Notes: generated by a model not told the origin, from the sequence alone. A stretch of DNA of 64,000 bases from Bryobacterales bacterium (GCA_003162425.1 PMOK01000091.1:3667-67666), one strand, 5' to 3'; numbered from the stretch's first letter, positions 43,888 to 52,151 are shown. Made by a program: numbers and translations.

Positions 43888-45321
43888 CTACTTCGCCGCC
43901 GGCTTCACCGCTTTTTTGGCTGACTTACCCTTTTCGGCCGCCTTTGACGGCTTGTAAAGCTGGGGTGTATTCGCGGCAATAAAGAATGCCAGCAATCCTG
44001 ACGGCCACAGTTGCAGTAACAAGCGCTCAAATGACGTTTGGACCTGCCACGAGGCGTCGCCCGGCAATGCCACGTAGATGGCAAATTCGCCCGCCAGCGT
44101 CAGGCCCAGTGCGACGAGAATAGTGGCGATCGCCGGCCGCTGCCGTTGCTCCACTTTGAATCGCACCAGATACCAGTACAGCGCGAGCACCAAAACGATC
44201 GGGATCAGGAAATATCCGATACGGAAGGTTTCCTGGACGTATCCTTCAACCACTGTGATCCAGCGCCCGATGTCGGCCACGTGCGCGATGATGTGACTCG
44301 GCTGCTTTGACAGCAGGTCATTGGGTGGCGCAAACCGGACTTTGAAAAACGCAATCACCGCCACGGGCGCTGCAAATCCAGCCGCCAGCCGGAGGAATTG
44401 CGGCGTCAGCGTAGCTCGATTCCCGTAGCGTGAAATTGCCCACGCCCGCGCTGCTATCACGGCCACCAGAAAGAGCACGCCTTCATTCTTAGTCCAGGCT
44501 GCAAAGCCGGCTGTCAATCCAGCCAGGACGCTGAAGCGCAGATCCTCCGGATAGCGATCCTGCAAACACAGGAGCGCGAGCGTGCCCAGAATGAAGTAGC
44601 CCAATGGTACGTCGGCGTATTGATTGGCGCCGTTCACCATCAAAGACGCGCTCCCCAGCAACAGAATCCCAGCGATGAAGGCTTGCATCTTACCGCGCAG
44701 AACGCCGACCGTGGAAAACAACACGCCCACTGTCCCCAAGGTGAAGAGAAATGCGGCTGCGGACGCCGCCAGCGTGGATTCTGCGCGCGCCAAAGTCCAG
44801 CACATGGCGACGATGCCTGGAATCAACAGAGGATAATCGGGATGCGACCAGTCGAGTTGATTGGAAAAAGCATCGCGCCAGAATTCGCCGGCGCGGAACA
44901 GAAAGCGAGCTCGCATGTTCCAGATAGCCCATGCGTCCCATTCACCGTGTGGCTTGGTGAGCGTACAGACGATGAACATGATCACCGCGCTCGCCAGCGC
45001 GACGCCTAACGCGGCCGTGAAATACCAGGGTGTGGGTGGTCCGGGCGCCCATTGAAGCAAAGTTCCGCGCCGTTTAACCAGAATGCCTAAGGCCAACGCA
45101 GCCATCAGCGCCACGCCTTCCACTGATGCCAACACCAGGATTTTCGGACCAACCGACGCCAAAGTGAGAAAGTACAAAGTGGAAGCGATCCCGATTCCGA
45201 TCCCGGCCGCGAGAAAAAGAAGTAAGGCATTATGCAACGACCAGCGCAGCGGTGCGGGAAATAGCCAGCGAAGGAGGCCGCAACCGATTAACCAGACCAG
45301 AGCGAGGTAAAGCAACGTCAT
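43888..45321 (-). CDS. Membrane glycosyltransferase, GT-C (PMT/ArnT-like)
   Basis: Polytopic protein of 477 residues with ten or more hydrophobic helices. An acidic loop after an early helix (KPHGEWDAWAIWNMRARFLF, about 125-144) followed by DWSHPDYPLLIPG fits the GT-C pattern, in which an acidic residue of the first outer loop takes part in catalysis with a polyprenyl-phosphate sugar. It resembles uncharacterised family-39-like transferases; donor and acceptor are unknown. The basic tail (SKAAEKGKSAKKAVKPAAK) is probably cytoplasmic. Its ATG overlaps the stop of the upstream 136-residue gene by four bases. Confidence 0.75.
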   Translation of the reverse strand: MTLLYLALVWLIGCGLLRWLFPAPLRWSLHNALLLFLAAGIGIGIASTLYFLTLASVGPKILVLASVEGVALMAALALGILVKRRGTLLQWAPGPPTPWYFTAALGVALASAVIMFIVCTLTKPHGEWDAWAIWNMRARFLFRAGEFWRDAFSNQLDWSHPDYPLLIPGIVAMCWTLARAESTLAASAAAFLFTLGTVGVLFSTVGVLRGKMQAFIAGILLLGSASLMVNGANQYADVPLGYFILGTLALLCLQDRYPEDLRFSVLAGLTAGFAAWTKNEGVLFLVAVIAARAWAISRYGNRATLTPQFLRLAAGFAAPVAVIAFFKVRFAPPNDLLSKQPSHIIAHVADIGRWITVVEGYVQETFRIGYFLIPIVLVLALYWYLVRFKVEQRQRPAIATILVALGLTLAGEFAIYVALPGDASWQVQTSFERLLLQLWPSGLLAFFIAANTPQLYKPSKAAEKGKSAKKAVKPAAK

Positions 45322-45728
45322 CGGGTAGTGTTGCGGTAGATATACACGTCGTTGCCGAAATCCTGAACCAGCACCAGATTCTTGGCCCTGAGCATAGCCG
45401 CATTCGGGGAGTTGGTATGGAAATTCGCGACCACGAAATGTTCTTCCGTAGTTGCCTTGACAAGGGTCGGAGCAAGAGCGTACTGAGTGAGATAGAACTC
45501 TGCCTGCGATTGCGCGTTATTGGCGGGGTTGTCGGAAACGTATCCCAACACGGATCGCGGATGCATCGATTTGTGAAGCGCTTCGAAGCGGGCATCGAAG
45601 TTCGGCACACCGAAAGCGTATGAATTACGCAGATAGGAGTATGCCGTGATCACATCCAGCAAGAACCACAAACTGGACGCCAGCGAGATAGAGATCAGGG
45701 CGAAAACTGCGAATCGGTGACCGGTCAA
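45318..45728 (-). CDS. Small membrane-anchored hypothetical protein
   Basis: Protein of 136 residues with one N-terminal membrane segment (about 6-28, AVFALISISLASSLWFLLDV) and a soluble domain ending NLVLVQDFGNDVYIYRNTTR. That ending resembles the C-terminal domains of membrane glycosyltransferases, and the gene overlaps the GT-C gene by four bases, so it may be a separate piece or partner of that enzyme. The start is a TTG at 45728; no ATG is in frame upstream. Not otherwise recognised. Confidence 0.65.
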   Translation of the reverse strand: MTGHRFAVFALISISLASSLWFLLDVITAYSYLRNSYAFGVPNFDARFEALHKSMHPRSVLGYVSDNPANNAQSQAEFYLTQYALAPTLVKATTEEHFVVANFHTNSPNAAMLRAKNLVLVQDFGNDVYIYRNTTR

Positions 45729-45746
45729 ACTGTACAGTTTAGCAGG

Positions 45747-45769
45747 TAGGACAAGTCTCTGACTTGTCC
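45747..45769. repeat. GTRGG-head hairpin repeat (REP-like), copy 5
   Basis: Head GTAGGACA, stem GGACAAGTC (45749-45757) / GACTTGTCC (45761-45769), loop TCT. The stem is a perfect 9 bp. It differs from copy 1 by a paired change (GGGC...GCCC to GGAC...GTCC) that keeps the pairing. It lies between the carboxylesterase stop and the start of the upstream gene. Confidence 0.8.
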
Positions 45770-45773
45770 AGTG

Positions 45774-47312
45774 CTATCTGCGCTGCGCCGCGAAATACGT
45801 GTCGAGAAAGTCCAGAGCCCCTTTATGCAACTCCGGCAGCGGACCGATTTTATCGCCCAGCTCGAGGGCAACATCGCGCGATTCCTTATACGGCGGCCAC
45901 TTCGCCAGCCTTTTTCCGTTCGGATCGCCAGTGGCGGCGAAATTCACCCAATAGGAGGACACCGCCTCGGAAAGCTTCCGGTCGACATCTTCCCACGGCC
46001 GCGGCGGCAGAAGATTCTCAAAAACATAAGCTATTTCGGAGGCGTGGAAAGCACCGTAGCGGCCGCTATCTGGGCCCGGAGGCACGCGATCGAAATAATA
46101 AAGAAACGCCTTCGACTTGCCGGTCTTTGCCTGCATGCGCACCCAGGTTCTCATCTGCCAGCCGAAGCTGAAGTCACGGAAGCTCGCGTAGTGCGACGCC
46201 ATAGCTTCTTCGTCCGATCCGGCGGGATACAGCTTGAGAAATTCGTCGGTCTTGTCGCTGAACCGCGAGCGGGATTGTTCTACAAAAGATGCCGCCTTCC
46301 CCGTCGTGGGCCAGGGCGCCAGCGATTTGCCTTCATCGGCATTGGAGCCGGCGATCAGAGGCACATCGATTTGCCTGCCCTTCGCAAAGATCGTATACAC
46401 ATCCTCGGGCAGCATCCAGCCATCCACATTGGGCGGAAAACTCGCGGCCGAGGAAGCTTTCAGCAGCTCTTCGGCCGGCTTGGCCCGGAGCGCCGCGATG
46501 GAATCCGCATGCTGAGATGCCGCAAACTTCTTGCCGGACTCTTCCACTTCCGCGAGTTTTTTCATCATTCCAAACGCGCCGCCGCTTTCGCCAATGACGC
46601 GTTGGAAAAGACCTCGGGCCAGCGGCGTGGCCATTAGATAATTCACGCTCCACGATCCAGCCGATTCGCCGAAGATGGTGACGCGTTTGGGATCGCCCCC
46701 GAAGGCTGCGATGTTCTTCTTTACCCATTCAAGGGCCGCAATTTGATCCAGCAGCGCATAATTGCCGGAAGCGTTGCGGTCGGACTCCTTGGTCAACTCC
46801 GGATGCGCGAAAAATCCAAAAATTCCCAGCCGGTAGTTGATGGTGACCAGCACCACGCCCTTCTTGGCCAGCGCTTCGCCATCGTAGAACGGCACCGCGC
46901 CCGAACCCCGCGTCAATCCCCCGCCGTGTATCCACACCATCACCGGGCGGCGTTCTTTGCTGGACTTGGCAGCGGTCCAGACGTTCAAGTACAGGCAGTC
47001 CTCGCTCATTGGCTCGGGATCGAGATAATAAATGGACGCTTTCGGATAAGGCGTCTGATAACAGGCCGCAGAAAACTCGGTGGCGGTCCGGACGCCTTGC
47101 CAGAAGGGAGCCGGCCTAGGCCCTTTCCAGCGCAAATCGCCGGTCGGCGCGGCGGCGAATGGAACGCCTTTGTATACCCTGACGTCGGGACTGGCGCCTG
47201 AAGCACCCGAAAGCAAACCATTCTCCACGCGAACCGGATCGTCGATAGCGCAGAGCGGCAGGGCGGCGGCGAACAGGGCAAGCGCCATGAAAATCGGCAT
47301 CTGGAATTTCAT
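45774..47312 (-). CDS. Secreted carboxylesterase, type B
   Basis: Alpha/beta-hydrolase of 512 residues with a signal peptide (about 1-22, ending LPLCA). The oxyanion segment HGGG (130-133 region), the nucleophile elbow GESAGS (Ser218) and the histidine region GAFHASEIAYVF are intact. It would split carboxylic esters outside the cytoplasm. The ATG at 47312 is preferred to one 9 bp upstream. The gene is divergent from the RRM gene and stands alone; a REP-like hairpin follows its stop. Confidence 0.92.
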   Translation of the reverse strand: MKFQMPIFMALALFAAALPLCAIDDPVRVENGLLSGASGASPDVRVYKGVPFAAAPTGDLRWKGPRPAPFWQGVRTATEFSAACYQTPYPKASIYYLDPEPMSEDCLYLNVWTAAKSSKERRPVMVWIHGGGLTRGSGAVPFYDGEALAKKGVVLVTINYRLGIFGFFAHPELTKESDRNASGNYALLDQIAALEWVKKNIAAFGGDPKRVTIFGESAGSWSVNYLMATPLARGLFQRVIGESGGAFGMMKKLAEVEESGKKFAASQHADSIAALRAKPAEELLKASSAASFPPNVDGWMLPEDVYTIFAKGRQIDVPLIAGSNADEGKSLAPWPTTGKAASFVEQSRSRFSDKTDEFLKLYPAGSDEEAMASHYASFRDFSFGWQMRTWVRMQAKTGKSKAFLYYFDRVPPGPDSGRYGAFHASEIAYVFENLLPPRPWEDVDRKLSEAVSSYWVNFAATGDPNGKRLAKWPPYKESRDVALELGDKIGPLPELHKGALDFLDTYFAAQRR

Positions 47313-47356
47313 TCCTAGCACTATATCACTGGCGCTAACCCACCGCCCAATTATGC

Positions 47357-47365
47357 TGCTATAAT
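47357..47365 (+). promoter_or_regulatory. Extended -10 promoter of the RRM gene
   Basis: TGCTATAAT at 47357-47365 is an extended -10 element. No good -35 is visible, as expected for this class. The ATG lies 86 bp downstream, giving a 5' leader of roughly 78 nt. The same nine bases precede tRNA-Arg. Confidence 0.6.
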
Positions 47366-47450
47366 AAAAATCGCGTTTGGTCGTCCTGCCGCGTCTGGCC
47401 GAGAATTCCTTCTGCCTCCGTCGAGCTCGCCTTCAAACGTAGGAGAAAAC

Positions 47451-47738
47451 ATGAAGAAGCTTTTTGTAGGAAATCTGGATTTTGGCGCCACCGAGGAATC
47501 CATCCGTACTGCTTTCGAAGCATACGGCGCCGTGGAGCGGGTGAGCTTGATGACGGACCGGGATACCGGGCGGTCACGGGGCTTCGCATTTGTTGAAATG
47601 ACTGACGGCAGCGAGGCCGATCGCGCGATTGCCGGATTGAACGGCACCAACCTGGGTGGGCGTGCCATCAACGTCAACGAAGCCCGGCCCAAGACAGAAG
47701 GTGGCGGTGGCGGAGGGCGACGCGACCGTCGCTGGTAG
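47451..47738 (+). CDS. RRM-domain RNA-binding protein
   Basis: Protein of 95 residues with one RNA recognition motif. RNP2 is KLFVGNL (residues 3-9) and RNP1 is RGFAFVEM (about 44-51); a Gly/Arg-rich tail follows (EGGGGGGRRDRRW). Such proteins are known from cyanobacteria and others, often cold-induced, and bind single-stranded RNA. GTAGGAGA upstream supports the ATG. The long leader may carry its own control. A small charged protein follows 60 bp later. Confidence 0.94.
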   Translation: MKKLFVGNLDFGATEESIRTAFEAYGAVERVSLMTDRDTGRSRGFAFVEMTDGSEADRAIAGLNGTNLGGRAINVNEARPKTEGGGGGGRRDRRW

Positions 47739-47798
47739 TTCACTACCGTTCATCACCTCACGGTCCGTACCCGGACTAAGAATTCTGTTGGAGGAGTT

Positions 47799-48044
47799 AT
47801 GGCCGGCCGTTCACGCGATACATACAAGAAACGTCAAAAGGAAGTGGCTCGCGCCGAAAAGCAGCGGGAAAAGGCTGCACGGCGACTCGACCGCAAGCTG
47901 CATAAGAATGACCCGGAGACGGGCGAAGCTGGGGATGCTTCCGAAGACAACGAAGACTTAGACCACTTAGACCGATTAGACCTGGACGATCTGGACAAGG
48001 AAGCTGCCGGGATCCTGCCCCTGCGCGAGGTCGGGCCGTCCTAG
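47799..48044 (+). CDS. Small charged hypothetical protein
   Basis: Protein of 81 residues with a basic half (TYKKRQKEVARAEKQREKAA, about 8-27) and an acidic, repetitive half (LDHLDRLDLDDLDKEA). GGAGGAG stands just upstream of the ATG, so it is probably translated. The acidic part is encoded by a 9-bp near-repeat TTAGACCNN that uses TTA leucine codons, rare in this GC-rich window. It probably forms a transcription unit with the RRM gene and may bind RNA or the RRM protein. Not a recognised family. Confidence 0.75.
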   Translation: MAGRSRDTYKKRQKEVARAEKQREKAARRLDRKLHKNDPETGEAGDASEDNEDLDHLDRLDLDDLDKEAAGILPLREVGPS

Positions 48045-48058
48045 GTCGACGGTCTGGC

Positions 48059-49297
48059 TCAGTACAGAACACGGGTGCGGATCGTGCCCGGTACCTTATC
48101 CAGCTTGCGCTTCACTTTCAGTGATTCCGCCGGCTCCCGCGTTTCCACGTCGATCACCACGTAGCCGATCTTAGCGTTGGTTTGCAAATATTGGCCCGCG
48201 ATATTGATCCGCTGCTCGGAGAAAACGGCGTTAATGGCCGAGAGCACGCCCGGCTGGTTGCGATGGATGTGCAGCAGCCGGTGCTTTCCGGAATGCTCCG
48301 GCAATGAGACCTCCGGGAAGTTAACCGCGCTCAACGTGGATCCGTTATTGCTGTACTTGATCAGTTTCTCCGCTACTTCGACTCCGATGTTCTGCTGTGC
48401 TTCCGCGGTACTTCCGCCGACGTGTGGCGTCAGCAGGACGTTATCCATGCCTCGCAAAGGTGACACGAATTCCTCGTCGGCGGTCTTCGGCTCGTGCGGA
48501 AAAACGTCCACAGCGGCGCCCGCCAGATGCTGCGACCGGAGCGCCGACGCCAGTGCGTCGATATCGACCACGGTCCCGCGCGAAGCATTGATGAGCTGAG
48601 CGCCCGGCTTCATCCGCGACAGTTCCGCGGCGCCGATCATGCCTCGCGTTTCGGGCGTTTCCGGGACGTGCAGCGTAACCACGTCCGCCGCTTCGAGCAG
48701 CGCCGGAAGCGACGGCATGGCCCGCGCGTTTCCCAGCGCCAGTTTGGTTTCGACATCGTAGTACACCACTTGCATTCCCAGCGCCTCAGCCAGCAGCCCG
48801 ATCTGAGTGCCGATGTGGCCGTAGCCCACAATGCCCAGGCATTTCCCGCGCACCTCATAGGATCCAACGGCGGTCTTTATCCAACCTCCACGGTGCGCCA
48901 TCGCGTTGCGATGCGGGATGCCGCGCAGCAGCATGATGATTTCCGCCAGCACCAGTTCCGCCACGCTGCGCGTATTCGAGAACGGCGCGTTAAACACGGG
49001 GATGCCGCGATCCTGCGCGACATCCAGATTCACTTGATTGGTGCCGATACAAAAGCAGCCGATCCCCAGTAGACGTTCGGCATGCTCCAAAATACGGCTG
49101 GAGAGACGTGTGTTGGAGCGTATGCCTACCACGTATGCATCCTTTACGGATGCCACCAACTTGGGCTCCGGAAGAGACTTGGGATGAGCTTCGATATTCG
49201 TATAGCCGTCGTGGCGGAAGGCTTCAACGGCGCTCGCATGCACTCCTTCGAGCAGCAGGATTTTGATTTTTCCTTTATGGAGTGAGTTCTTGTTCAA
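48059..49297 (-). CDS. serA: D-3-phosphoglycerate dehydrogenase
   Basis: Enzyme of 412 residues, first step of serine synthesis. It is of the E. coli type: NAD-binding GYGHIGTQ, INASRGTVVD, LLTPHVGGST, then a C-terminal ACT domain (HIHRNQPGVLSAINAVFSEQ) for serine feedback. The match to E. coli SerA extends to the first residues (SLHKGKIKILLLEGVH against SLEKDKIKFLLVEGVH), which supports the unusual TTG start at 49297. Only 93 bp, filled by an inverted pair of hairpin repeats, separate it from the SPFH gene upstream. Confidence 0.95.
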   Translation of the reverse strand: MNKNSLHKGKIKILLLEGVHASAVEAFRHDGYTNIEAHPKSLPEPKLVASVKDAYVVGIRSNTRLSSRILEHAERLLGIGCFCIGTNQVNLDVAQDRGIPVFNAPFSNTRSVAELVLAEIIMLLRGIPHRNAMAHRGGWIKTAVGSYEVRGKCLGIVGYGHIGTQIGLLAEALGMQVVYYDVETKLALGNARAMPSLPALLEAADVVTLHVPETPETRGMIGAAELSRMKPGAQLINASRGTVVDIDALASALRSQHLAGAAVDVFPHEPKTADEEFVSPLRGMDNVLLTPHVGGSTAEAQQNIGVEVAEKLIKYSNNGSTLSAVNFPEVSLPEHSGKHRLLHIHRNQPGVLSAINAVFSEQRINIAGQYLQTNAKIGYVVIDVETREPAESLKVKRKLDKVPGTIRTRVLY

Positions 49298-49325
49298 CCT
49301 TCAAGTTTCGCATGTCCCAAAACGG

Positions 49326-49390
49326 TTGGCAGGCGAAAGCGCCTGCCCCACCGGGCACGCCAAAGTGGGGCAGACGCTTTCGTCTGCCAA
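49326..49390. repeat. Inverted pair of GTRGG-head hairpin repeats (REPIN-like), copies 6 and 7
   Basis: Unit A: stem GGCAGGCG (49328-49335) / CGCCTGCC (49340-49347), head GTGGGGCA read backwards from about 49351. Unit B: head GTGGGGCA from 49366, stem GGCAGACG (49369-49376) / CGTCTGCC (49381-49388). The two face each other, so the whole is a near-palindrome of about 65 bp, the architecture of REPINs/BIMEs. It occupies most of the space upstream of serA. Confidence 0.88.
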
Positions 49391-50311
49391 TTACGCCGGT
49401 TTCGGCGGCGGTGCCTGTGGCGCGCTTGTGCCGGCCAGCAGATCCGCCAGCACTCGGTTGTCCGGGCCCGCCGCAAGCAACGTCAACCGCGCATCGCTCG
49501 CGAGAAGTCTCTGCGTCTCCAGAATATCGAACAGCGCCGCCGCAACGGTGGGCTGCTGTGCGATCTCCCTCAGTGCCTGACCCAGCGTACTGGGCCGGAT
49601 AGCCGCTGCCTTTGCGAATTCCACCGATGCTTGGTTCTCAGCCGAACTCGCGATGACGCTCACCTGGTTCGCGCCTGCCTGCCGGATCGCAGCCGTCACC
49701 TGCCGCAGCCGGTTAACCACCTTTTCCTCGATCTGGCGGATCATCTCGGCATCCCGGAAATGGACCTTGCGGATGTACACAGAGCCGAGTTGATAACCCC
49801 ACGCCTGCGATTGCGGTGAAACTTCGGTTCGTACTGTCTGGCTCATCTGGTGGCGCGTCTGCAGCATGTCCGCCAGCGGCATATTGCTCAAACATCGCAC
49901 GGTGGCATTGCTGACATTGGCGCGCAGGGAGCCGCGCGGATCGGTGTTCTTGAAAAGGTACGCCACCGGATCGCTGATCCACATCTCGTACCAGATCCCG
50001 ATGCCCATGGGCGCGCCCTCTTCCGAGTTCACCGGCTCGCTACGCCGGTACTCCTGATCCAAGCGGAGATCCAGCACATAACACTTACCGAAAAAGTTGA
50101 CGATGAATGCGGCCGGTCCGATTTCGAACAGCAGAAAATGCAGACCGGGCTCGTTCAGCACGCCAGCCACTTTGCCAAAGAGCACATATACGCGGGCGGT
50201 CCGTTCCTGCACGACCGCATAGAGTCCGAAGAGTCGAGCCATCGCCAAAAGGAACGGCACCACGATCCACAACGCGAGAAAAGTGATGACGGCCGCGAGA
50301 AGCGTGGTCAT
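49391..50311 (-). CDS. SPFH/band 7-domain membrane protein
   Basis: Protein of 306 residues with an N-terminal membrane segment (about 5-30, LLAAVITFLALWIVVPFLLAM) and an SPFH domain (about 35-230; VVQERTARVYVLFGKVAGV, NRLRQVTAAIRQAGANQVSV). A helical C-terminal part ends in a Pro-rich tail (SAPQAPPPKPA). SPFH proteins form membrane-bound rings that organise proteases or lipid patches; the partner here is unknown. It overlaps the preceding SPFH gene by four bases. Confidence 0.85.
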   Translation of the reverse strand: MTTLLAAVITFLALWIVVPFLLAMARLFGLYAVVQERTARVYVLFGKVAGVLNEPGLHFLLFEIGPAAFIVNFFGKCYVLDLRLDQEYRRSEPVNSEEGAPMGIGIWYEMWISDPVAYLFKNTDPRGSLRANVSNATVRCLSNMPLADMLQTRHQMSQTVRTEVSPQSQAWGYQLGSVYIRKVHFRDAEMIRQIEEKVVNRLRQVTAAIRQAGANQVSVIASSAENQASVEFAKAAAIRPSTLGQALREIAQQPTVAAALFDILETQRLLASDARLTLLAAGPDNRVLADLLAGTSAPQAPPPKPA

Positions 50312-51288
50312 CGGCGCGCCTCCAGATAAACGGCCGAGGCTTTCTCGTACAATCTCAGCCTCACGTTCCGCAAGTAAGCCTCCAGCACGCCTTCTCCGGC
50401 GCTCTGCAGTTGGGCCAGCTCCTCAGCCAGTAACTTGATGGGCTGAACCTCGGCTTGCGCCTTCAGCGTCTCGATCTCTACAGCCCGCTTCGATTGCACG
50501 ATCTTCTGATCGGCGGAGGCTTGCGCTAAGCTGATGTCGCTCGAAACCTGATTGTGTGCGGTATTGATGGCGGCGAGCGCCGATTCCACTTCCGGCGGCG
50601 GATCGATCCCGGTGATCAGCGATGCATCCAAGACGATGCCGTATCGCGCGGCGGTGGATTTGCACTCCTGATCCATGTATTCGTTCAGATCGCGCAAATT
50701 CTTCCGCAGATCGTTGATGGACACGCCGATCATTTCGCCGCTCGCATCCGATCCCGCGGGATTTTGCTTGGCTTCGAAATTCGCAATCCTCTGCCGCAAC
50801 ACCGAGACGAAGTATCCCATCACGTGAACGAACGGCTGCTTGATGCCATACAGGAATGCGTAGAGATTGTTCTCACTCACGTGATAGCGGATTTGACCGG
50901 TTAGCCCGGTATTGAGTTGGTCTTTGGTTACGGCCTCCAGGCGCGTGCCGTTATCATTGGCGTTCGGATTTTCAAGATCCAGCGCCATGTTGATGGTGGT
51001 GGTGGCGAGCGAGACTTTGCGGACCTTTTCCCACGGCATTTTCAGATACGGTCCGCCCGGCAGGATCACGCGCACTTGCGGATATATGTAGCGCGTGCGC
51101 TCATCCTCGGCCAGGAACCCTGCGATCGGATCGTCGAGCGTGGTCTTATCTCCGGCGAGGCGCTCGGCGCGTCCGAAACTGGTCTTCACCGCGCGCTCAT
51201 TCTGGTCGACGGTGAAGATTCCACCGGCCACAACGCGGACAATAAACCAAACGAAGAAGCCGATCAGGAATCCGAGCGCGAGGTCCAT
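50308..51288 (-). CDS. SPFH/band 7-domain membrane protein, first of the pair
   Basis: Protein of 326 residues with an N-terminal membrane segment (about 4-24) and an SPFH domain beginning VDQNERAVKTSFGRAERL. A long helical segment (about 230-300, SSDISLAQASADQKIVQSKR... ) matches the coiled-coil part of this superfamily. The downstream gene encodes a second, different SPFH protein, so the pair could build a mixed ring as HflK and HflC do, though neither is clearly HflK or HflC. Confidence 0.87.
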   Translation of the reverse strand: MDLALGFLIGFFVWFIVRVVAGGIFTVDQNERAVKTSFGRAERLAGDKTTLDDPIAGFLAEDERTRYIYPQVRVILPGGPYLKMPWEKVRKVSLATTTINMALDLENPNANDNGTRLEAVTKDQLNTGLTGQIRYHVSENNLYAFLYGIKQPFVHVMGYFVSVLRQRIANFEAKQNPAGSDASGEMIGVSINDLRKNLRDLNEYMDQECKSTAARYGIVLDASLITGIDPPPEVESALAAINTAHNQVSSDISLAQASADQKIVQSKRAVEIETLKAQAEVQPIKLLAEELAQLQSAGEGVLEAYLRNVRLRLYEKASAVYLEARR

Positions 51289-51333
51289 GCGGTGAAATAA
51301 GTATACCGGTAAACCTGCTAGGCTGGAAGGTGT

Positions 51334-51456
51334 ATGTCAGCACACAACGGGGATAAGTCGCGCTATGGCCGGCAGCGGAAACGCAAGATCAATCGAAGAA
51401 TCAAGATGCGGGCGCTGAGAAAGACCGCAGAGGCGCCGGCCGCGCGAGAGAAATAA
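51334..51456 (+). CDS. Small basic protein, 40 residues
   Basis: ATG at 51334 to TAA at 51454-51456. GGAAGGTGT just before the ATG is a good ribosome-binding site. The product is very basic (about 15 Arg/Lys in 40; KSRYGRQRKRKINRRIKM), as expected of a nucleic-acid- or ribosome-associated peptide. It is divergent from the SPFH pair and 26 bp upstream of tRNA-Arg. No family is recognised with certainty. Confidence 0.6.
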   Translation: MSAHNGDKSRYGRQRKRKINRRIKMRALRKTAEAPAAREK

Positions 51457-51464
51457 CCGGCCCT

Positions 51465-51473
51465 TGCTATAAT
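51465..51473 (+). promoter_or_regulatory. Extended -10 promoter of tRNA-Arg
   Basis: TGCTATAAT at 51465-51473, 9 bp before the first base of the tRNA. It is identical to the element before the RRM gene. Confidence 0.65.
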
Positions 51474-51482
51474 GGTCATCGC

Positions 51483-51559
51483 GCGCCCGTAGCTCAGTTG
51501 GATAGAGCGTCTGGCTACGAACCAGAAGGTCGCATGTTCGAGTCATGCCGGGCGCACCA
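51483..51559 (+). tRNA. tRNA-Arg (anticodon ACG)
   Basis: Seventy-seven bases with a perfect acceptor stem (GCGCCCG / CGGGCGC), D-loop AGCTCAGTTGGATAGAGC, anticodon stem TCTGG/CCAGA around CTACGAA (anticodon ACG, whose A is normally deaminated to inosine), T arm GCATG-TTCGAGT-CATGC, discriminator A and an encoded CCA end (51557-51559). Confidence 0.97.
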
Positions 51560-51733
51560 TAAAATCAATTCGGTTCAGATCTTTGGCGCGGAAACGCGTA
51601 CGCTGGACACGCCCGTTGCGCGGTAGTTCAGAAGTATGCCATATCGATCGCCGTGCGAATTCTCAAGCGGGCTGAGATTCAGACCGGCCCGACAGCGGTT
51701 AAGCGGCCTAGCTCCGCTTGGTTGAACGGATTC

Positions 51734-52151
51734 TCAGACCGTTGTTGGAGCCGTGAGGATTTGCAGATTCTCGACGGCTGCGAAATCACTCGCATTGTGC
51801 GTCGCCAGAGGAACATTCAACTGCATGGCCGCCGCCGCAATCCAGGCATCCGCGAACATAACCGGCCGGCCCTTCTTCTCGCAGGCGCTCTTGATCGTGC
51901 CCATAATCGGGCGGTCTCAGCGTCCGGCAGTAGAGGTGTAAGGCGAGTAAGAAAACGGCGCAATCAGATCGCGTCGGCCAGCACCCCAGTTCTTCACCTC
52001 CATGCCGTACTCGATCTCCGCGAGCGTGATTAGCGAAACCGCCAAAGGCCTTCCGGCGAGGAGTGCTTGATAGGCCGGAGCAAGCGAGTGGGTCTTGAAC
52101 AGGAACGAAACGACATCAGTGTCCACAACCGCGGGGCGTTGTGGCGTCCAT
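51734..52151 (-). pseudogene. VapC-like PIN toxin with three frameshifts
   Basis: All parts of a PIN-domain toxin are present but in different frames. From ATG 52151, removing one base from a run of four C (52133-52136 on the + strand as G) restores MDATTPAVVDTDVVSFLFK. One base too many in a T-run (52955-type run at 51952-51955) and one missing near 51896 then separate the N-terminal domain (SLITLAEIEYGMEVKNWGAG) from FLTRLTPLLPDAETARLWAR and from the end FADAWIAAAAMQLNVPLATH. As read, it cannot make a whole toxin. The lesions at homopolymers could also be sequencing errors. The ATG overlaps the antitoxin stop (TGATG). Confidence 0.8.

Noticed and set aside
49391-51288. HflK and HflC
   Set aside because: The pair arrangement fits, but no hflX/hfq neighbours and no specific HflK/HflC motifs were seen; only the SPFH superfamily can be supported.
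51653-52033. A + strand 126-residue frame downstream of tRNA-Arg
   Set aside because: It is antisense to the C-terminal half of the VapC remnant, which is recognisable on the minus strand.
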